Counted from the first letter of the stretch, positions 34,230-44,172 are shown. The stretch is DNA of 64,000 nucleotides from Pseudomonas mediterranea CFBP 5447 (GCF_000774145.1 NZ_KN322986.1:1-64000), one strand, 5' to 3'. Program-made: numbers and translations. Notes: a model not told the origin generated them from the sequence alone.

Positions 34230-37028
34230 ATGGCATTGAAATCCCCCGCGTTTCGTAGAAAATTTCCGTTGCTGGTCACCGGCAGTCTGCTGGCCCTGCA
34301 ACCCCTGGCCTCTTCATTCGTCGTCGCGGCGCAGCAGTATGACTGCTCCGTCTCCGCTTCGGGTGCCTGGGACTGTTCCCCCAAGACCCCGGCTGCCGCA
34401 TTGCCGCCACGTCCGGTGCATGAAGGCAGTGCCGTTGCCGACAGCGGCGACGCTGCGGCCGGCAGCAGCTCGGTTGAAGCAGCCGGCGACAAGCCGGTGC
34501 TGGTCACCGAAGCCAAGGGCCGCGGCCTGAAGTCGCGCAGTGCAGACTACAGCCACCTGGATTGGGTTCCACGGGAGAACCTCACGCCTGCGCAATTGGC
34601 CGAAACCGGCCCTTATTGCTCCGGTGCCTATATCGAGCCGCCCCGTCCCGGCATGAATGACAAGACGGCCAAGAGCGACGCCCCGACCTTCCTCGGCGCG
34701 AAGGCTTCACGCTACGAGCAGGAACAACAGGTGGCGACCCTGGCCGGTGACGTGGTCATGCGCCAGGGCAGCATGCAGGTCGAGGCGGACGAAGCCAACC
34801 TGTACCAGGCCGAGAACCGTGGCGAGCTGAGCGGCAATGTGCGAGTCCGCGACAACGGCGCGCTGATTGTCGGCGACCACGCCGATGTCCAGCTGGACAC
34901 CGGCGAAGCCAAGGTCGACAACGCCGAATACGTGATGCACAAGTCGCGCATCCGCGGTAACGCCCTGTACGCCAAGCGTGCCGAGAACGCGATCATCCGT
35001 CTCAAGGACGGTACGTACACCACGTGCGAACCGAACAGCAACGCCTGGACGCTCAAGGGCAACAACATCACCCTGAACCCGGCCACCGGCTTCGGTACCG
35101 CGACCAACGTGACGCTGCGGGTCAAGGATATCCCGATCCTCTACACGCCATATATCTACTTCCCGATCGACGACCGTCGCCAGTCCGGCTTCCTGCCACC
35201 GACTATCGGCAGCGGCAGCGACACCGGTTTCCTGTTGGTCACCCCGTACTACTTCAACCTGGCGCCGAACTACGACGCCACGTTGTATCCGCGCTACATG
35301 AGCAAGCGCGGCCTGTTGATGGAAGGCGAATTCCGTTACCTGACCAAGTCCAGCGAAGGTCAGTTCGGCGCTGCGTACCTCAACGACGAAGAAGACGAGC
35401 GCGCCAAGCAGTCCGACTACAGCAAGACCCGCTACATGTACAACTGGCAGCACAAAGGCGGGCTGGACTCGCGTGTGCTGACGGAAGTCGACTACACCAA
35501 GATCAGCGACCCGTATTACTTCCAGGATTTGCAGACCGACCAGATCGGGGTCGAGTCCAGGGATTACGTGAACCAACAGGGTGCGGTCAGCTATCGGGGC
35601 GACAACTACGTTGCACGAGTGAATGCCCAGGCGTATCAAATGGCGACGATCTCGAAGATCACGCCGTATAACCGCCTGCCGCAAATCACCTTCAACGGCA
35701 CCCTGCCGCAGCATCCGTATGGGCTGGATTTCGCCTACAAGACCGAGTTGGTGCGGTTTGAACGTGATCTGAGGGATGGCCTCTACAGCGATGAGGACGG
35801 TATCACTACCCCATGGCTGGATGAGCGGGTGTGGGGCCTGGCTCGTGCAAACGGCAATCGTCTGAACCTGGCACCTGTTGTAAGCCTGCCGATGAATGCC
35901 AGTTATGGCTATATCAAGCCGTCCCTCAAGTACCAATACACCCAGTACGATCTGGACCTGGATGCTCAAGGCAAGGACAATATTGCCAATCAAAGCGCGG
36001 AACTGGACCGCCTGCGGGGCACCTACAGCAGCAGCCAGAACCGCGGCGTGCCAATCGCCAGCATCGACAGCGGGCTGTATTTCGACCGCGACACCCAATG
36101 GTTCGGCACCAACTACCGTCAGACATTGGAGCCTCGCCTGTTCTATCTCTATGTACCAGAGAAGGACCAGAGCGACATTCCCGTGTTCGATACCGGCGAA
36201 TCGACATTCAGCTATTCCTCGCTGTTCCGGGATAACCGCTTCACCGGTTCCGACCGTGTCGGCGACGAGAACAAGCTGTCCCTGGGCGTGACCAGCCGCT
36301 GGATCGAAGAAAACGGCTTCGAGCGTCAGCGCGTCAGTGTCGGCCAGGCCTTGTACTTCAAGGATCGCGAAGTCCAACTGCCGGGCATCGATTTCAAGAC
36401 CCGCGAAGACGCCAAGTCGAACGTATCTCCGTATGCGCTGGAATACGAATTCCGCTGGAATCGCGACTGGCGCACCACTGCCACCTACAACTGGGACCCG
36501 GATACCCACAGCCCACGCTCGGGCAGTGCGATGTTCCATTACCAGCCGGAAGACAACCCGAACAAAGTCATCAACGCCGGTTATCGCTATCGTAACGACC
36601 AGATCCGTTATGACGAGGCCACCGGTCAATGGCAAGTGGGCGGCGGCGACTACGGCACACCGGGCACCCCCGGCTACGTGAAGGACTACTACAAGATCAA
36701 GCAGCACGATTTCTCGGTCATCTGGCCGATCGTTCCGCAGTGGAACGCTATCAGCCGCTGGCAGTATGACTACAACCGCAATCGTACCCTGGAAGCCTTT
36801 GGTGGTTTCGAATACGACAACTGCTGCTGGAAACTGCGCCTGATCAACCGTTACTGGGTCGACTACGAAGAGTTCAGTCAAGCCGCCCCGGAAAACGAAA
36901 AAGGCGACCACGGCGTCTTCCTCCAAATTGTCCTGAAGGGACTCGGCGGCCTCACCGGCGCCAAGGTAGAGAGCTTCCTCGACAAAGGCATCCAAGGTTA
37001 TCGTGAACGTGAAGACCAAGCTTTCTGA
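34230..37028 (+). CDS. lptD: LPS-assembly outer-membrane protein LptD
   Basis: Outer-membrane barrel that, with LptE, inserts lipopolysaccharide into the outer leaflet. The product is 932 residues. The signal sequence is about 1-33, and an N-terminal extension with a cysteine pair (YDC...WDC) follows. The periplasmic OstA/LptA-like jellyroll covers about 145-290, and a large barrel ends near CCWKLRL, whose cysteines form the interdomain disulfides. The ATG at 34230 (MALKSPAF) gives the signal peptide; the frame from 34179 adds an unsupported lead. It overlaps surA. Confidence 0.96.
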   Translation: MALKSPAFRRKFPLLVTGSLLALQPLASSFVVAAQQYDCSVSASGAWDCSPKTPAAALPPRPVHEGSAVADSGDAAAGSSSVEAAGDKPVLVTEAKGRGLKSRSADYSHLDWVPRENLTPAQLAETGPYCSGAYIEPPRPGMNDKTAKSDAPTFLGAKASRYEQEQQVATLAGDVVMRQGSMQVEADEANLYQAENRGELSGNVRVRDNGALIVGDHADVQLDTGEAKVDNAEYVMHKSRIRGNALYAKRAENAIIRLKDGTYTTCEPNSNAWTLKGNNITLNPATGFGTATNVTLRVKDIPILYTPYIYFPIDDRRQSGFLPPTIGSGSDTGFLLVTPYYFNLAPNYDATLYPRYMSKRGLLMEGEFRYLTKSSEGQFGAAYLNDEEDERAKQSDYSKTRYMYNWQHKGGLDSRVLTEVDYTKISDPYYFQDLQTDQIGVESRDYVNQQGAVSYRGDNYVARVNAQAYQMATISKITPYNRLPQITFNGTLPQHPYGLDFAYKTELVRFERDLRDGLYSDEDGITTPWLDERVWGLARANGNRLNLAPVVSLPMNASYGYIKPSLKYQYTQYDLDLDAQGKDNIANQSAELDRLRGTYSSSQNRGVPIASIDSGLYFDRDTQWFGTNYRQTLEPRLFYLYVPEKDQSDIPVFDTGESTFSYSSLFRDNRFTGSDRVGDENKLSLGVTSRWIEENGFERQRVSVGQALYFKDREVQLPGIDFKTREDAKSNVSPYALEYEFRWNRDWRTTATYNWDPDTHSPRSGSAMFHYQPEDNPNKVINAGYRYRNDQIRYDEATGQWQVGGGDYGTPGTPGYVKDYYKIKQHDFSVIWPIVPQWNAISRWQYDYNRNRTLEAFGGFEYDNCCWKLRLINRYWVDYEEFSQAAPENEKGDHGVFLQIVLKGLGGLTGAKVESFLDKGIQGYREREDQAF

Positions 37029-38325
37029 TTGTCTGCGCCCGCTGATGCTGGGCGCGCTGTTCCTGGGTACCGCGGCCAACGCCGCAGTACAGTCCATCGA
37101 TAAAGTGGTGGCCATTGTCGACAACGACGTGGTCATGCAGAGCCAGCTGGACCAGCGCGTCCATGAAGTGCAGCAAACCATCGCCAAGCGCGGCGGCGGC
37201 CTGCCACCGCCGGGCGTGCTGGATCAGCAAGTGCTTGAGCGTCTGATCGTCGAAAACCTGCAATTGCAGATCGGTGAGCGCTCCGGTATCCGTATCACCG
37301 ACGAAGAGCTGAACCAGGCCGTCGGTACCATCGCCCAGCGCAACAACATGACCATCGACCAGTTCCGCGCCGCGTTGGCTCATGATGGCCTGTCCTACGA
37401 TGACGCCCGCGACCAGATCCGTCGCGAGATGATCATCAGTCGCGTGCGACAGCGTCGAGTGGCTGAACGCATCCAGGTTTCCGAGCAGGAAGTGAAGAAC
37501 TTCCTCGCGTCCGACCTGGGCAAGATGCAGCTTTCCGAAGAACTGCACCTGGCGAACATCCTGATTCCTACTCCGGAAAGCGCGAATTCCGAAGCGATTC
37601 AGAGTGCTTATCGCCAGGCAATGGATGTCTACCAGCAGCTCAAGCAAGGTGCCGACTTCGGTCAGATGGCGGTCGCCCGCTCCGGCAGCGAAAACGCCCT
37701 GGAAGGCGGCGATATGGGCTGGCGCAAGCCTGCTCAATTGCCGCCTCCATTCGACCGCGAACTGAGCGCCATGGCGGTGGGTGACATCACCCAGCCTGCC
37801 CGCACTCCTGGCGGTTTCATTATCCTGAAAGTGCTGGAGAAACGTGGCGGCGGCGCACAGGTGCGTGATGAAGTCCATGTTCGCCACATCCTGATCAAAC
37901 CCAGCGAGATTCGCAGCGAAGCCGAAACCAAGCGCCTGGCAGAGAAACTCTACGACCGCATCGAGGCGGGCGAAGACTTTGCCGAACTGGCGAAGAGCTT
38001 CTCGGAAGACCCGGGATCGGCCCTCAACGGTGGCGACCTGAACTGGGTTGATCCAAACGCGCTGGTGCCCGAGTTCCGCAAGGTCATGGCCGAAACGCCG
38101 CAAGGCCAACTGTCCAAGCCGTTCAAGAGCCCTTATGGCTGGCATGTCCTGGAAGTCCTTGGCCGTCGCGCCACCGACAGCACCACCCAGGCCCGCGAAC
38201 AACAGGCAATGACGGTACTTCGTAATCGCAAGTACGACGAAGAGCTGCAAACCTGGCTGCGCCAGATCCGCGACGAAGCCTACGTTGAAATCAAACTCCC
38301 TGGTGCAGACCAGGCAGCGCAGTGA
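37003..38325 (+). CDS. surA: Periplasmic chaperone/prolyl isomerase SurA
   Basis: Escorts unfolded outer-membrane proteins, LptD included, across the periplasm. The product is 440 residues: signal peptide (about 1-27), an N-terminal chaperone domain, two parvulin domains (about 185-285 and 295-390), and a C-terminal helix. The start is GTG at 37003; a second GTG at 37009 would remove two residues and cannot be excluded. Either start lies inside lptD, so translation is coupled to its main client. Confidence 0.95.
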   Translation: MNVKTKLSDCLRPLMLGALFLGTAANAAVQSIDKVVAIVDNDVVMQSQLDQRVHEVQQTIAKRGGGLPPPGVLDQQVLERLIVENLQLQIGERSGIRITDEELNQAVGTIAQRNNMTIDQFRAALAHDGLSYDDARDQIRREMIISRVRQRRVAERIQVSEQEVKNFLASDLGKMQLSEELHLANILIPTPESANSEAIQSAYRQAMDVYQQLKQGADFGQMAVARSGSENALEGGDMGWRKPAQLPPPFDRELSAMAVGDITQPARTPGGFIILKVLEKRGGGAQVRDEVHVRHILIKPSEIRSEAETKRLAEKLYDRIEAGEDFAELAKSFSEDPGSALNGGDLNWVDPNALVPEFRKVMAETPQGQLSKPFKSPYGWHVLEVLGRRATDSTTQAREQQAMTVLRNRKYDEELQTWLRQIRDEAYVEIKLPGADQAAQ

Positions 38326-39311
38326 AACCCAAGCGTTTCGCGCTGACGCCCGGCGAGCCTGCCGGCATAGGTCCCGACCTGTGCCTGCTGCTCGCCGCGC
38401 AGCCCCAGCCATATCCCCTGATTGCCATCACCAGCCACAACCTGCTCCTTGAGCGGGCTGCGCAGTTGGGCGTGGCCGTCAACCTGCTTGCAGTGACACC
38501 GGACGCCTGGCCGGATGTCCCAGCACCGCCCGACAGCTTGTATGTCTGGGATACCTCCCTTGGCGCCCCGGTCATCACCGGGCAGTTGGACAAGGCCAAC
38601 GCCGGCTTCGTCCTCGAAACCCTGACCCGTGCCGGCCAGGGCTGCCTGGATGGCACTTTCGCCGGCATGATCACCGCACCGGTACACAAGGGCGTGATCA
38701 ACGAATCCGGTATCGCCTTTTCCGGGCACACCGAATTCCTCGCGGACCTGACCCACACCGCACAGGTCGTGATGATGCTCGCTACCCGCGGCCTGCGCGT
38801 GGCCTTGGTGACCACTCACCTGCCCTTGCGGGACATTGCCGACGCCATCACTCCGGAGCGCCTGGAGCGGGTCACGCGGATACTGCACGCCGACCTGCAG
38901 GAAAAGTTCGGCATCGCCCACCCACGCATCCTGGTCTGCGGGCTCAACCCTCATGCCGGTGAAGGCGGACACCTGGGGCGTGAAGAAATCGACATCATTG
39001 AACCCACATTGGAGCGCTTGCGCAGCGAAGGCATGAACCTGCATGGCCCGCTGCCTGCCGACACTCTGTTTACCCCCAAATATCTGGAGCACTGCGACGC
39101 GGTGCTGGCGATGTACCATGACCAGGGCCTGCCCGTGTTGAAGTTCAAAGGCTTCGGCGCGGCAGTCAACGTGACCCTCGGCCTGCCGATCATCCGCACG
39201 TCGGTGGACCATGGCACTGCCCTGGACTTGGCCGGCAGCGGCAAGATCGATACCGGCAGCCTGCAGGTCGCGCTGGAAACCGCCTACCAGATGGCCGAGA
39301 CTCATTTATGA
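38322..39311 (+). CDS. pdxA: 4-hydroxythreonine-4-phosphate dehydrogenase
   Basis: NAD-dependent step of pyridoxal phosphate synthesis. The product is 329 residues, with TPGEPAGIGPDL at the N-terminus and metal-binding histidines in SGHTEFLAD, in GLNPHAGEGG and in AMYHDQGLP. It starts with GTG inside the surA stop (4-base overlap). Confidence 0.96.
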   Translation: MKPKRFALTPGEPAGIGPDLCLLLAAQPQPYPLIAITSHNLLLERAAQLGVAVNLLAVTPDAWPDVPAPPDSLYVWDTSLGAPVITGQLDKANAGFVLETLTRAGQGCLDGTFAGMITAPVHKGVINESGIAFSGHTEFLADLTHTAQVVMMLATRGLRVALVTTHLPLRDIADAITPERLERVTRILHADLQEKFGIAHPRILVCGLNPHAGEGGHLGREEIDIIEPTLERLRSEGMNLHGPLPADTLFTPKYLEHCDAVLAMYHDQGLPVLKFKGFGAAVNVTLGLPIIRTSVDHGTALDLAGSGKIDTGSLQVALETAYQMAETHL

Positions 39312-40126
39312 CCGAGCAATACCAACACCGCGCGCGCAAGCGTTTCGGCCAGAATTTCCTGCATGACGCCGGCGTGATCGATCGTATCCTGCGCTCCATC
39401 AACGCCAAGCCCGACGACCGCATGCTGGAAATCGGCCCGGGCCAGGGCGCCTTGACCGAAGGCCTGCTCGGCAGCGGTGCGCAACTGGACGTGGTGGAGT
39501 TGGACAAGGACCTGGTTCCGATCCTCAACCAGCAATTCGCCGGCAAGAGCAACTTCAACCTGCACCAGGGCGACGCGTTGAAGTTCGACTTCAACACCCT
39601 GAATGCCGCGCCGAACAGCCTGCGGGTCGTGGGCAACCTGCCGTACAACATCTCCACGCCACTGATCTTCCACCTGCTGAGCAACGCCGGCCTGATCCGC
39701 GACATGCACTTCATGCTGCAGAAGGAAGTGGTCGAACGCCTCGCCGCAGGTCCTGGCGGTGGTGACTGGGGGCGCCTCTCGATCATGGTCCAGTACCATT
39801 GCCGGGTCGAACACCTGTTCAACGTCGGCCCGGGGGCATTCAATCCCCCTCCCAAAGTCGACTCGGCCATCGTCCGCCTCGTCCCCCATGCGGTGCTACC
39901 GCATCCGGCCAAAGACCATCGCCTGCTGGAGCGCGTGGTACGCGAAGCCTTCAACCAGCGTCGCAAAACCCTGCGCAATACACTGAAGTTGCTGCTCAGC
40001 AGCGCCGAAATCGAGGCCGCAGGCGTCGATGGCAGCCTGCGCCCCGAGCAGCTGGATCTGGCCGCCTTCGTGCGCCTGGCCGACAAGCTCAGCGAACAGG
40101 CCGCACCGAAAGCCGAAGCCATCTGA
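39308..40126 (+). CDS. rsmA: 16S rRNA dimethyladenosine transferase (RsmA/KsgA)
   Basis: Dimethylates two adenines in helix 45 of 16S rRNA as a late check on the small subunit; loss gives kasugamycin resistance. The product is 272 residues. The SAM-binding segment is LEIGPGQGALT, and the catalytic NLPYNIS motif is present. It overlaps pdxA by 4 bases (ATGA). Confidence 0.96.
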   Translation: MTEQYQHRARKRFGQNFLHDAGVIDRILRSINAKPDDRMLEIGPGQGALTEGLLGSGAQLDVVELDKDLVPILNQQFAGKSNFNLHQGDALKFDFNTLNAAPNSLRVVGNLPYNISTPLIFHLLSNAGLIRDMHFMLQKEVVERLAAGPGGGDWGRLSIMVQYHCRVEHLFNVGPGAFNPPPKVDSAIVRLVPHAVLPHPAKDHRLLERVVREAFNQRRKTLRNTLKLLLSSAEIEAAGVDGSLRPEQLDLAAFVRLADKLSEQAAPKAEAI

Positions 40127-40234
40127 CGGACAATGACCGTCTCGGGTGGGACGCCCCTCTGGTTTACTACCCGATACTTGGCCTAGACTGATCCCTTCAG
40201 CCACGCCCGCGTCCCGCTTCTAAGGCCCTTTTGC

Positions 40235-40615
40235 ATGTCCGATCCTCGTTATCAGGTCGACGTCAGCGTCACCACCCGCTTCCTGGCGGAACAGTCGCAA
40301 CCCGAACATAACCGTTTCGCCTTCGCCTACACCATCACCGTGCGCAACAACGGCTCGCTACCGGCCAGACTGCTGTCGAGGCACTGGATCATCACCGATG
40401 GCGACGGTCATGTCGAAGAGGTACGTGGCGAAGGCGTGGTCGGCCAGCAACCACTGATTGACGCCGGCAACAGCCACAGCTACAGCAGCGGCACCGTGAT
40501 GACGACCCGGGTCGGCACCATGCAGGGTACCTATCAAATGCTGGCCGAGGACGGCAAGCGCTTCGATGCCGTCATCAAGCCCTTTCGCCTGGCGGTGCCC
40601 GGAGCCTTGCACTGA
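40235..40615 (+). CDS. apaG: ApaG (Co2+/Mg2+ efflux-associated protein)
   Basis: A 126-residue fibronectin-III-like beta-sandwich protein whose biochemical role is not settled. Recognised by VRNNGSLPARLLSRHWIITD and the later GNSHSYSSGT. Its stop overlaps the apaH start by one base, the usual apaG-apaH arrangement. Confidence 0.94.
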   Translation: MSDPRYQVDVSVTTRFLAEQSQPEHNRFAFAYTITVRNNGSLPARLLSRHWIITDGDGHVEEVRGEGVVGQQPLIDAGNSHSYSSGTVMTTRVGTMQGTYQMLAEDGKRFDAVIKPFRLAVPGALH

Positions 40616-41496
40616 TGGCCACCTATGCGGTCGGCGACCTGCAGGGTTGCCTCAGCCCACTCAAGTGCCTGTTGGAGCGAGTCGCCTTCGATCCGCAGAA
40701 AGATACCTTGTGGCTGGTGGGTGACCTGGTCAACCGTGGCCCGCAGTCGCTGGAGACGTTGCGTTTTCTCTTCAGCATCCGCCAGTCCCTGGTGTGCGTG
40801 CTCGGCAATCACGATCTGCACCTGTTGGCCGTCTGGCAAAACATCGAGCGTCTGAAGAAATCCGACACCCTGAAGGAAATCCTCGACGCCCCCGATTGCA
40901 TCGAACTGTTGGAATGGCTGCGCCAGCAAAAGCTCATGCATTACGACGAGCAGCGCAACCTGGCACTGGTGCATGCCGGCATCCCGCCCCAATGGTCCCT
41001 GCGCAGGGCGCTCAAGTGCGCCGGCGAAGTCGAACAGGCACTACGCGACGACAACCTGTTCGGTCCCTACCTGGATGGCATGTATGGCAACGATCCGGTC
41101 AAGTGGGACAACGACCTCACCGGGGTGACCCGTCTTCGGGTCATCACCAATTATTTCACCCGCATGCGCTTCTGCACCCGCGACGGCAAGCTCGACCTCA
41201 AGGGCAAGGAAGGCGTCGAGACCGCACCGCCCGGCTATGCCCCATGGTTCAAGCACAAAGAGCGCAAGACCCGTGACCTGAAGATCATTTTCGGTCACTG
41301 GGCAGCGCTGCTGGGCCAATGCGACGAGCCAGGACTCTTTGCCCTCGATACCGGTTGCGTGTGGGGCGAGGCACTGACACTGATGAACGTCGATACCGGC
41401 GAACGACTGCGTTGCGACTGCGACGAACAGGGGCACGCCAAGCCCCCTCACCACCACCCGACCCTTGCATCGTCGCCGACCGGCACCGCCGTCTGA
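40615..41496 (+). CDS. apaH: Symmetrical bis(5'-nucleosyl)-tetraphosphatase ApaH
   Basis: Hydrolyses Ap4A to two ADP and removes Np4N caps from RNA in E. coli. The product is 293 residues, a metallophosphoesterase with the metal-binding GDLQGC (replacing the usual GDIHG), GDLVNRGP and GNHDLHLL. The C-terminal tail is rich in histidine and proline. Last of the lptD-to-apaH gene run before glpE. Confidence 0.95.
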   Translation: MATYAVGDLQGCLSPLKCLLERVAFDPQKDTLWLVGDLVNRGPQSLETLRFLFSIRQSLVCVLGNHDLHLLAVWQNIERLKKSDTLKEILDAPDCIELLEWLRQQKLMHYDEQRNLALVHAGIPPQWSLRRALKCAGEVEQALRDDNLFGPYLDGMYGNDPVKWDNDLTGVTRLRVITNYFTRMRFCTRDGKLDLKGKEGVETAPPGYAPWFKHKERKTRDLKIIFGHWAALLGQCDEPGLFALDTGCVWGEALTLMNVDTGERLRCDCDEQGHAKPPHHHPTLASSPTGTAV

Positions 41497-41527
41497 TCGG
41501 CGCCTGGCCTGCGACAGGAGCCTCCCC

Positions 41528-41857
41528 ATGACTGAATTCAAACGCATTCCCCCGGAACAAGCCCAGACCCTGCGGGAACAGGGCGCGGTCTTCGTCGACA
41601 TCCGCGACCCCGGCACTTTTTCCGCCCTTCATATCAGCGGATCCAAGCACCTGGATAACCACTCCCTGCACGATTTCATCACCAAGGCCGACCTTGACGC
41701 TCCGGTCGTGGTTGTTTGTTATCACGGCAATTCCAGTCAGAGCGCGGCCGCCTATCTGGTCGGCCAGGGCTTCACCGACGTCTACAGCCTGGATGGCGGC
41801 TTTGAACTCTGGCGCACGACTTATCCGTCAGACACAGCGCAAGGCTCCCACGAATAA
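41528..41857 (+). CDS. glpE: Thiosulfate sulfurtransferase GlpE
   Basis: Single-domain rhodanese that moves sulfane sulfur from thiosulfate to cyanide or thiols. The product is 109 residues, with active-site C64 in VVVCYHGNSS. The ATG at 41528 follows AGGAG; the longer frame from 41465 lies within the apaH 3' end. Confidence 0.92.
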   Translation: MTEFKRIPPEQAQTLREQGAVFVDIRDPGTFSALHISGSKHLDNHSLHDFITKADLDAPVVVVCYHGNSSQSAAAYLVGQGFTDVYSLDGGFELWRTTYPSDTAQGSHE

Positions 41858-41869
41858 TTTTTTATCCCG

Positions 41870-41900
41870 GCCCAAACCCGCGAGAACCGCGGGCTTGGGC
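41870..41900. terminator. Strong hairpin after glpE
   Basis: GCCCAAACCCGCG and CCGCGGGCTTGGGC form a long stem with a 4-base loop. No T-run follows on the plus strand, so termination is uncertain. Confidence 0.4.
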
Positions 41901-41964
41901 GATAGCAGACGAACGGTCTGCCATAACTTATTACGCATTCCACCTGTGCCTCTCCGATTCCGAA

Positions 41965-41973
41965 CTATTCTTA
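41965..41973 (+). promoter_or_regulatory. Candidate sigma-S-type -10 element upstream of prkA
   Basis: CTATTCTTA resembles the extended RpoS -10 (CTATACTTAA). It would give a leader of about 175 bases. That leader carries a GCCGG-TACA-CCGGC hairpin (42002-42015) and a CTTTCAGGA/TCCTGGAAG hairpin (about 42035-42062). In E. coli the homologous yeaGH genes are RpoS-dependent. The 300-base gap 41858-42157 otherwise holds no gene. Confidence 0.4.
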
Positions 41974-42157
41974 GCCTCAGGCCATCCAAAACAGGGGAGA
42001 GCCGGTACACCGGCGCGCGGATCATCGGGAGTCAGCTTTCAGGAGCCTTCATCCTGGAAGCATTCTGGGGGGATAAACGGCAGCTGGATTCCCAGCGGCT
42101 GACCAGCAACGACTGATTGATCCGACACCGGCTCCACGTATCGAGCGAGGTGACGTC

Positions 42158-44080
42158 ATGAGTATTTTTAGCCACTTCCAGCAACGTTTCGAGTCCACGC
42201 GGCAGGAGGAATACTCGCTGCAGGAATACCTCGAACTCTGCAAGCAGGACCGCAGTGCCTACGCATCGGCTGCAGAGCGTCTGTTGCTGGCGATCGGAGA
42301 ACCCGAACTGCTGGATACCTCGACCAACTCGAGGCTCTCGCGGATTTTTTCCAACAAGGTGATTCGCCGCTATCCGGCCTTTGAGGACTTCCACGGGATG
42401 GAAGAATGCATCGACCAGATCGTGTCCTATTTCCGCCACGCAGCCCAAGGCCTGGAGGAGAAAAAACAAATCCTCTATCTGCTTGGCCCGGTGGGTGGAG
42501 GTAAATCGTCCCTGGCCGAAAAACTCAAGCAACTGATCGAAAAGGTGCCCTTCTACGCGATCAAGGGCTCGCCGGTGTTCGAATCGCCCCTGGGGCTGTT
42601 CAACGCCACCGAGGACGGCGCGATTCTCGAGGAAGATTTCGGCATTCCACGCCGCTACCTCAATACCATCATGTCGCCATGGGCCACCAAGCGCCTGGCC
42701 GAGTTCGGCGGCGACATCAGCCAGTTCAGGGTGGTCAAGCTCTACCCATCGATTCTCAACCAGATCGGGGTGGCCAAGACCGAACCAGGCGACGAGAACA
42801 ACCAGGACATTTCGGCCCTGGTGGGCAAGGTCGATATCCGCAAGCTGGAAGAATTCCCACAGAACGATGCCGATGCCTACAGCTACTCGGGCGCGCTGTG
42901 CAGGGCCAACCAGGGCTTGATGGAATTCGTCGAGATGTTCAAGGCGCCCATCAAAGTGCTGCACCCCTTGCTTACCGCAACCCAGGAAGGCAACTACAAC
43001 AGTACCGAGGGCCTGGGGGCGATTCCATTCAACGGCATCCTGTTGGCTCACTCCAACGAGTCGGAATGGCACACCTTCCGCAACAACAAGAACAACGAAG
43101 CGTTCATCGACCGGATCTACATCGTCAAGGTGCCGTACTGCCTGCGGGTCACCGACGAGGTGAAGATCTACGACAAGCTGCTGTTCAACAGCTCACTGGC
43201 CAAGGCCCATTGCGCTCCCGATACCCTGAAGATGCTGGCTCAGTTCACCGTGCTCTCGCGCCTCAAGGAGCCGGAGAACTCCAACATCTATTCGAAGATG
43301 CGGGTGTATGACGGTGAAAACCTCAAGGACACCGATCCGAAGGCCAAGTCGATCCAGGAATACCGTGACAACGCCGGGGTCGATGAAGGCATGAACGGCC
43401 TGTCGACGCGCTTCGCGTTCAAGATCCTGTCCAAGGTCTTCAACTTCGACCCCCACGAGATCGCCGCCAACCCGGTACACCTGCTGTATGTGCTGGAACA
43501 GCAGATCGAGCAGGAGCAGTTCCAGGCGGAAACCCGCGAGCGGTACCTGCGTTTCCTCAAGGAATACCTGGCCCCGCGGTATATCGAGTTCATCGGCAAG
43601 GAGATCCAGACCGCGTACCTGGAGTCCTACAGCGAATATGGCCAGAACATCTTCGACCGCTACGTGCTGTACGCGGACTTCTGGATTCAGGATCAGGAAT
43701 ACCGCGATCCGGAAACCGGGGAAATTCTCAACCGGGTAGCGCTCAACGAGGAGCTGGAAAAGATCGAGAAGCCGGCAGGCATCAGCAATCCGAAGGATTT
43801 CCGCAACGAGATCGTCAACTTCGTGTTGCGGGCGCGAGCCAACAACAACGGCAAGAACCCCACCTGGCTCAGCTACGAAAAGCTGCGGGTGGTCATCGAG
43901 AAGAAAATGTTCTCCAACACCGAGGACCTGTTGCCGGTCATCAGCTTCAACGCCAAGGCCAGCAAGGAGGACCAGCAAAAACACAACGACTTCGTCACAC
44001 GCATGGTCGAACGTGGCTACACCGACAAACAGGTACGGCTGCTTTCCGAGTGGTATCTGCGGGTCCGGAAATCGCAATAA
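42158..44080 (+). CDS. prkA: PrkA-family serine protein kinase / AAA+ protein
   Basis: Stress and starvation-related kinase (YeaG in E. coli), 640 residues. The N-terminal AAA-like domain has Walker A GPVGGGKSS near residue 111, and the C-terminal part is PrkA-type. It begins the conserved three-gene set prkA-yeaH-spoVR, whose products are linked genetically to stationary phase and nitrogen stress. Targets are not known from sequence. Confidence 0.92.
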   Translation: MSIFSHFQQRFESTRQEEYSLQEYLELCKQDRSAYASAAERLLLAIGEPELLDTSTNSRLSRIFSNKVIRRYPAFEDFHGMEECIDQIVSYFRHAAQGLEEKKQILYLLGPVGGGKSSLAEKLKQLIEKVPFYAIKGSPVFESPLGLFNATEDGAILEEDFGIPRRYLNTIMSPWATKRLAEFGGDISQFRVVKLYPSILNQIGVAKTEPGDENNQDISALVGKVDIRKLEEFPQNDADAYSYSGALCRANQGLMEFVEMFKAPIKVLHPLLTATQEGNYNSTEGLGAIPFNGILLAHSNESEWHTFRNNKNNEAFIDRIYIVKVPYCLRVTDEVKIYDKLLFNSSLAKAHCAPDTLKMLAQFTVLSRLKEPENSNIYSKMRVYDGENLKDTDPKAKSIQEYRDNAGVDEGMNGLSTRFAFKILSKVFNFDPHEIAANPVHLLYVLEQQIEQEQFQAETRERYLRFLKEYLAPRYIEFIGKEIQTAYLESYSEYGQNIFDRYVLYADFWIQDQEYRDPETGEILNRVALNEELEKIEKPAGISNPKDFRNEIVNFVLRARANNNGKNPTWLSYEKLRVVIEKKMFSNTEDLLPVISFNAKASKEDQQKHNDFVTRMVERGYTDKQVRLLSEWYLRVRKSQ

Positions 44081-44083
44081 AAC

Positions 44084-44172
44084 AGCTACAAGCTACAAGC
44101 TGCAAGCTCCAAGGAAAAAGCGCGTTAGCCCTGGCAATCGGGTAACCGTGCTTCTACTTGAAGCTTGTAGCT
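44084..44172. repeat. Short tandem and inverted repeat between prkA and yeaH
   Basis: Three 7-base units (AGCTACA, AGCTACA, AGCTGCA) are followed about 55 bases later by AGCTTGTAGCT, the exact reverse complement of AGCTACAAGCT. The arms could pair in the intergenic RNA. This differs from the REP family elsewhere in the window. Confidence 0.7.

Noticed and set aside
34707..37187. An 826-codon open frame opposite lptD
   Set aside because: It is the antisense shadow of lptD in GC-rich DNA. The predicted peptide has no domain and lptD is certain.
44084..44172. A CRISPR array suggested by the AGCTACA repeats
   Set aside because: The units are 7 bases, contiguous and without spacers, and no cas genes are present.
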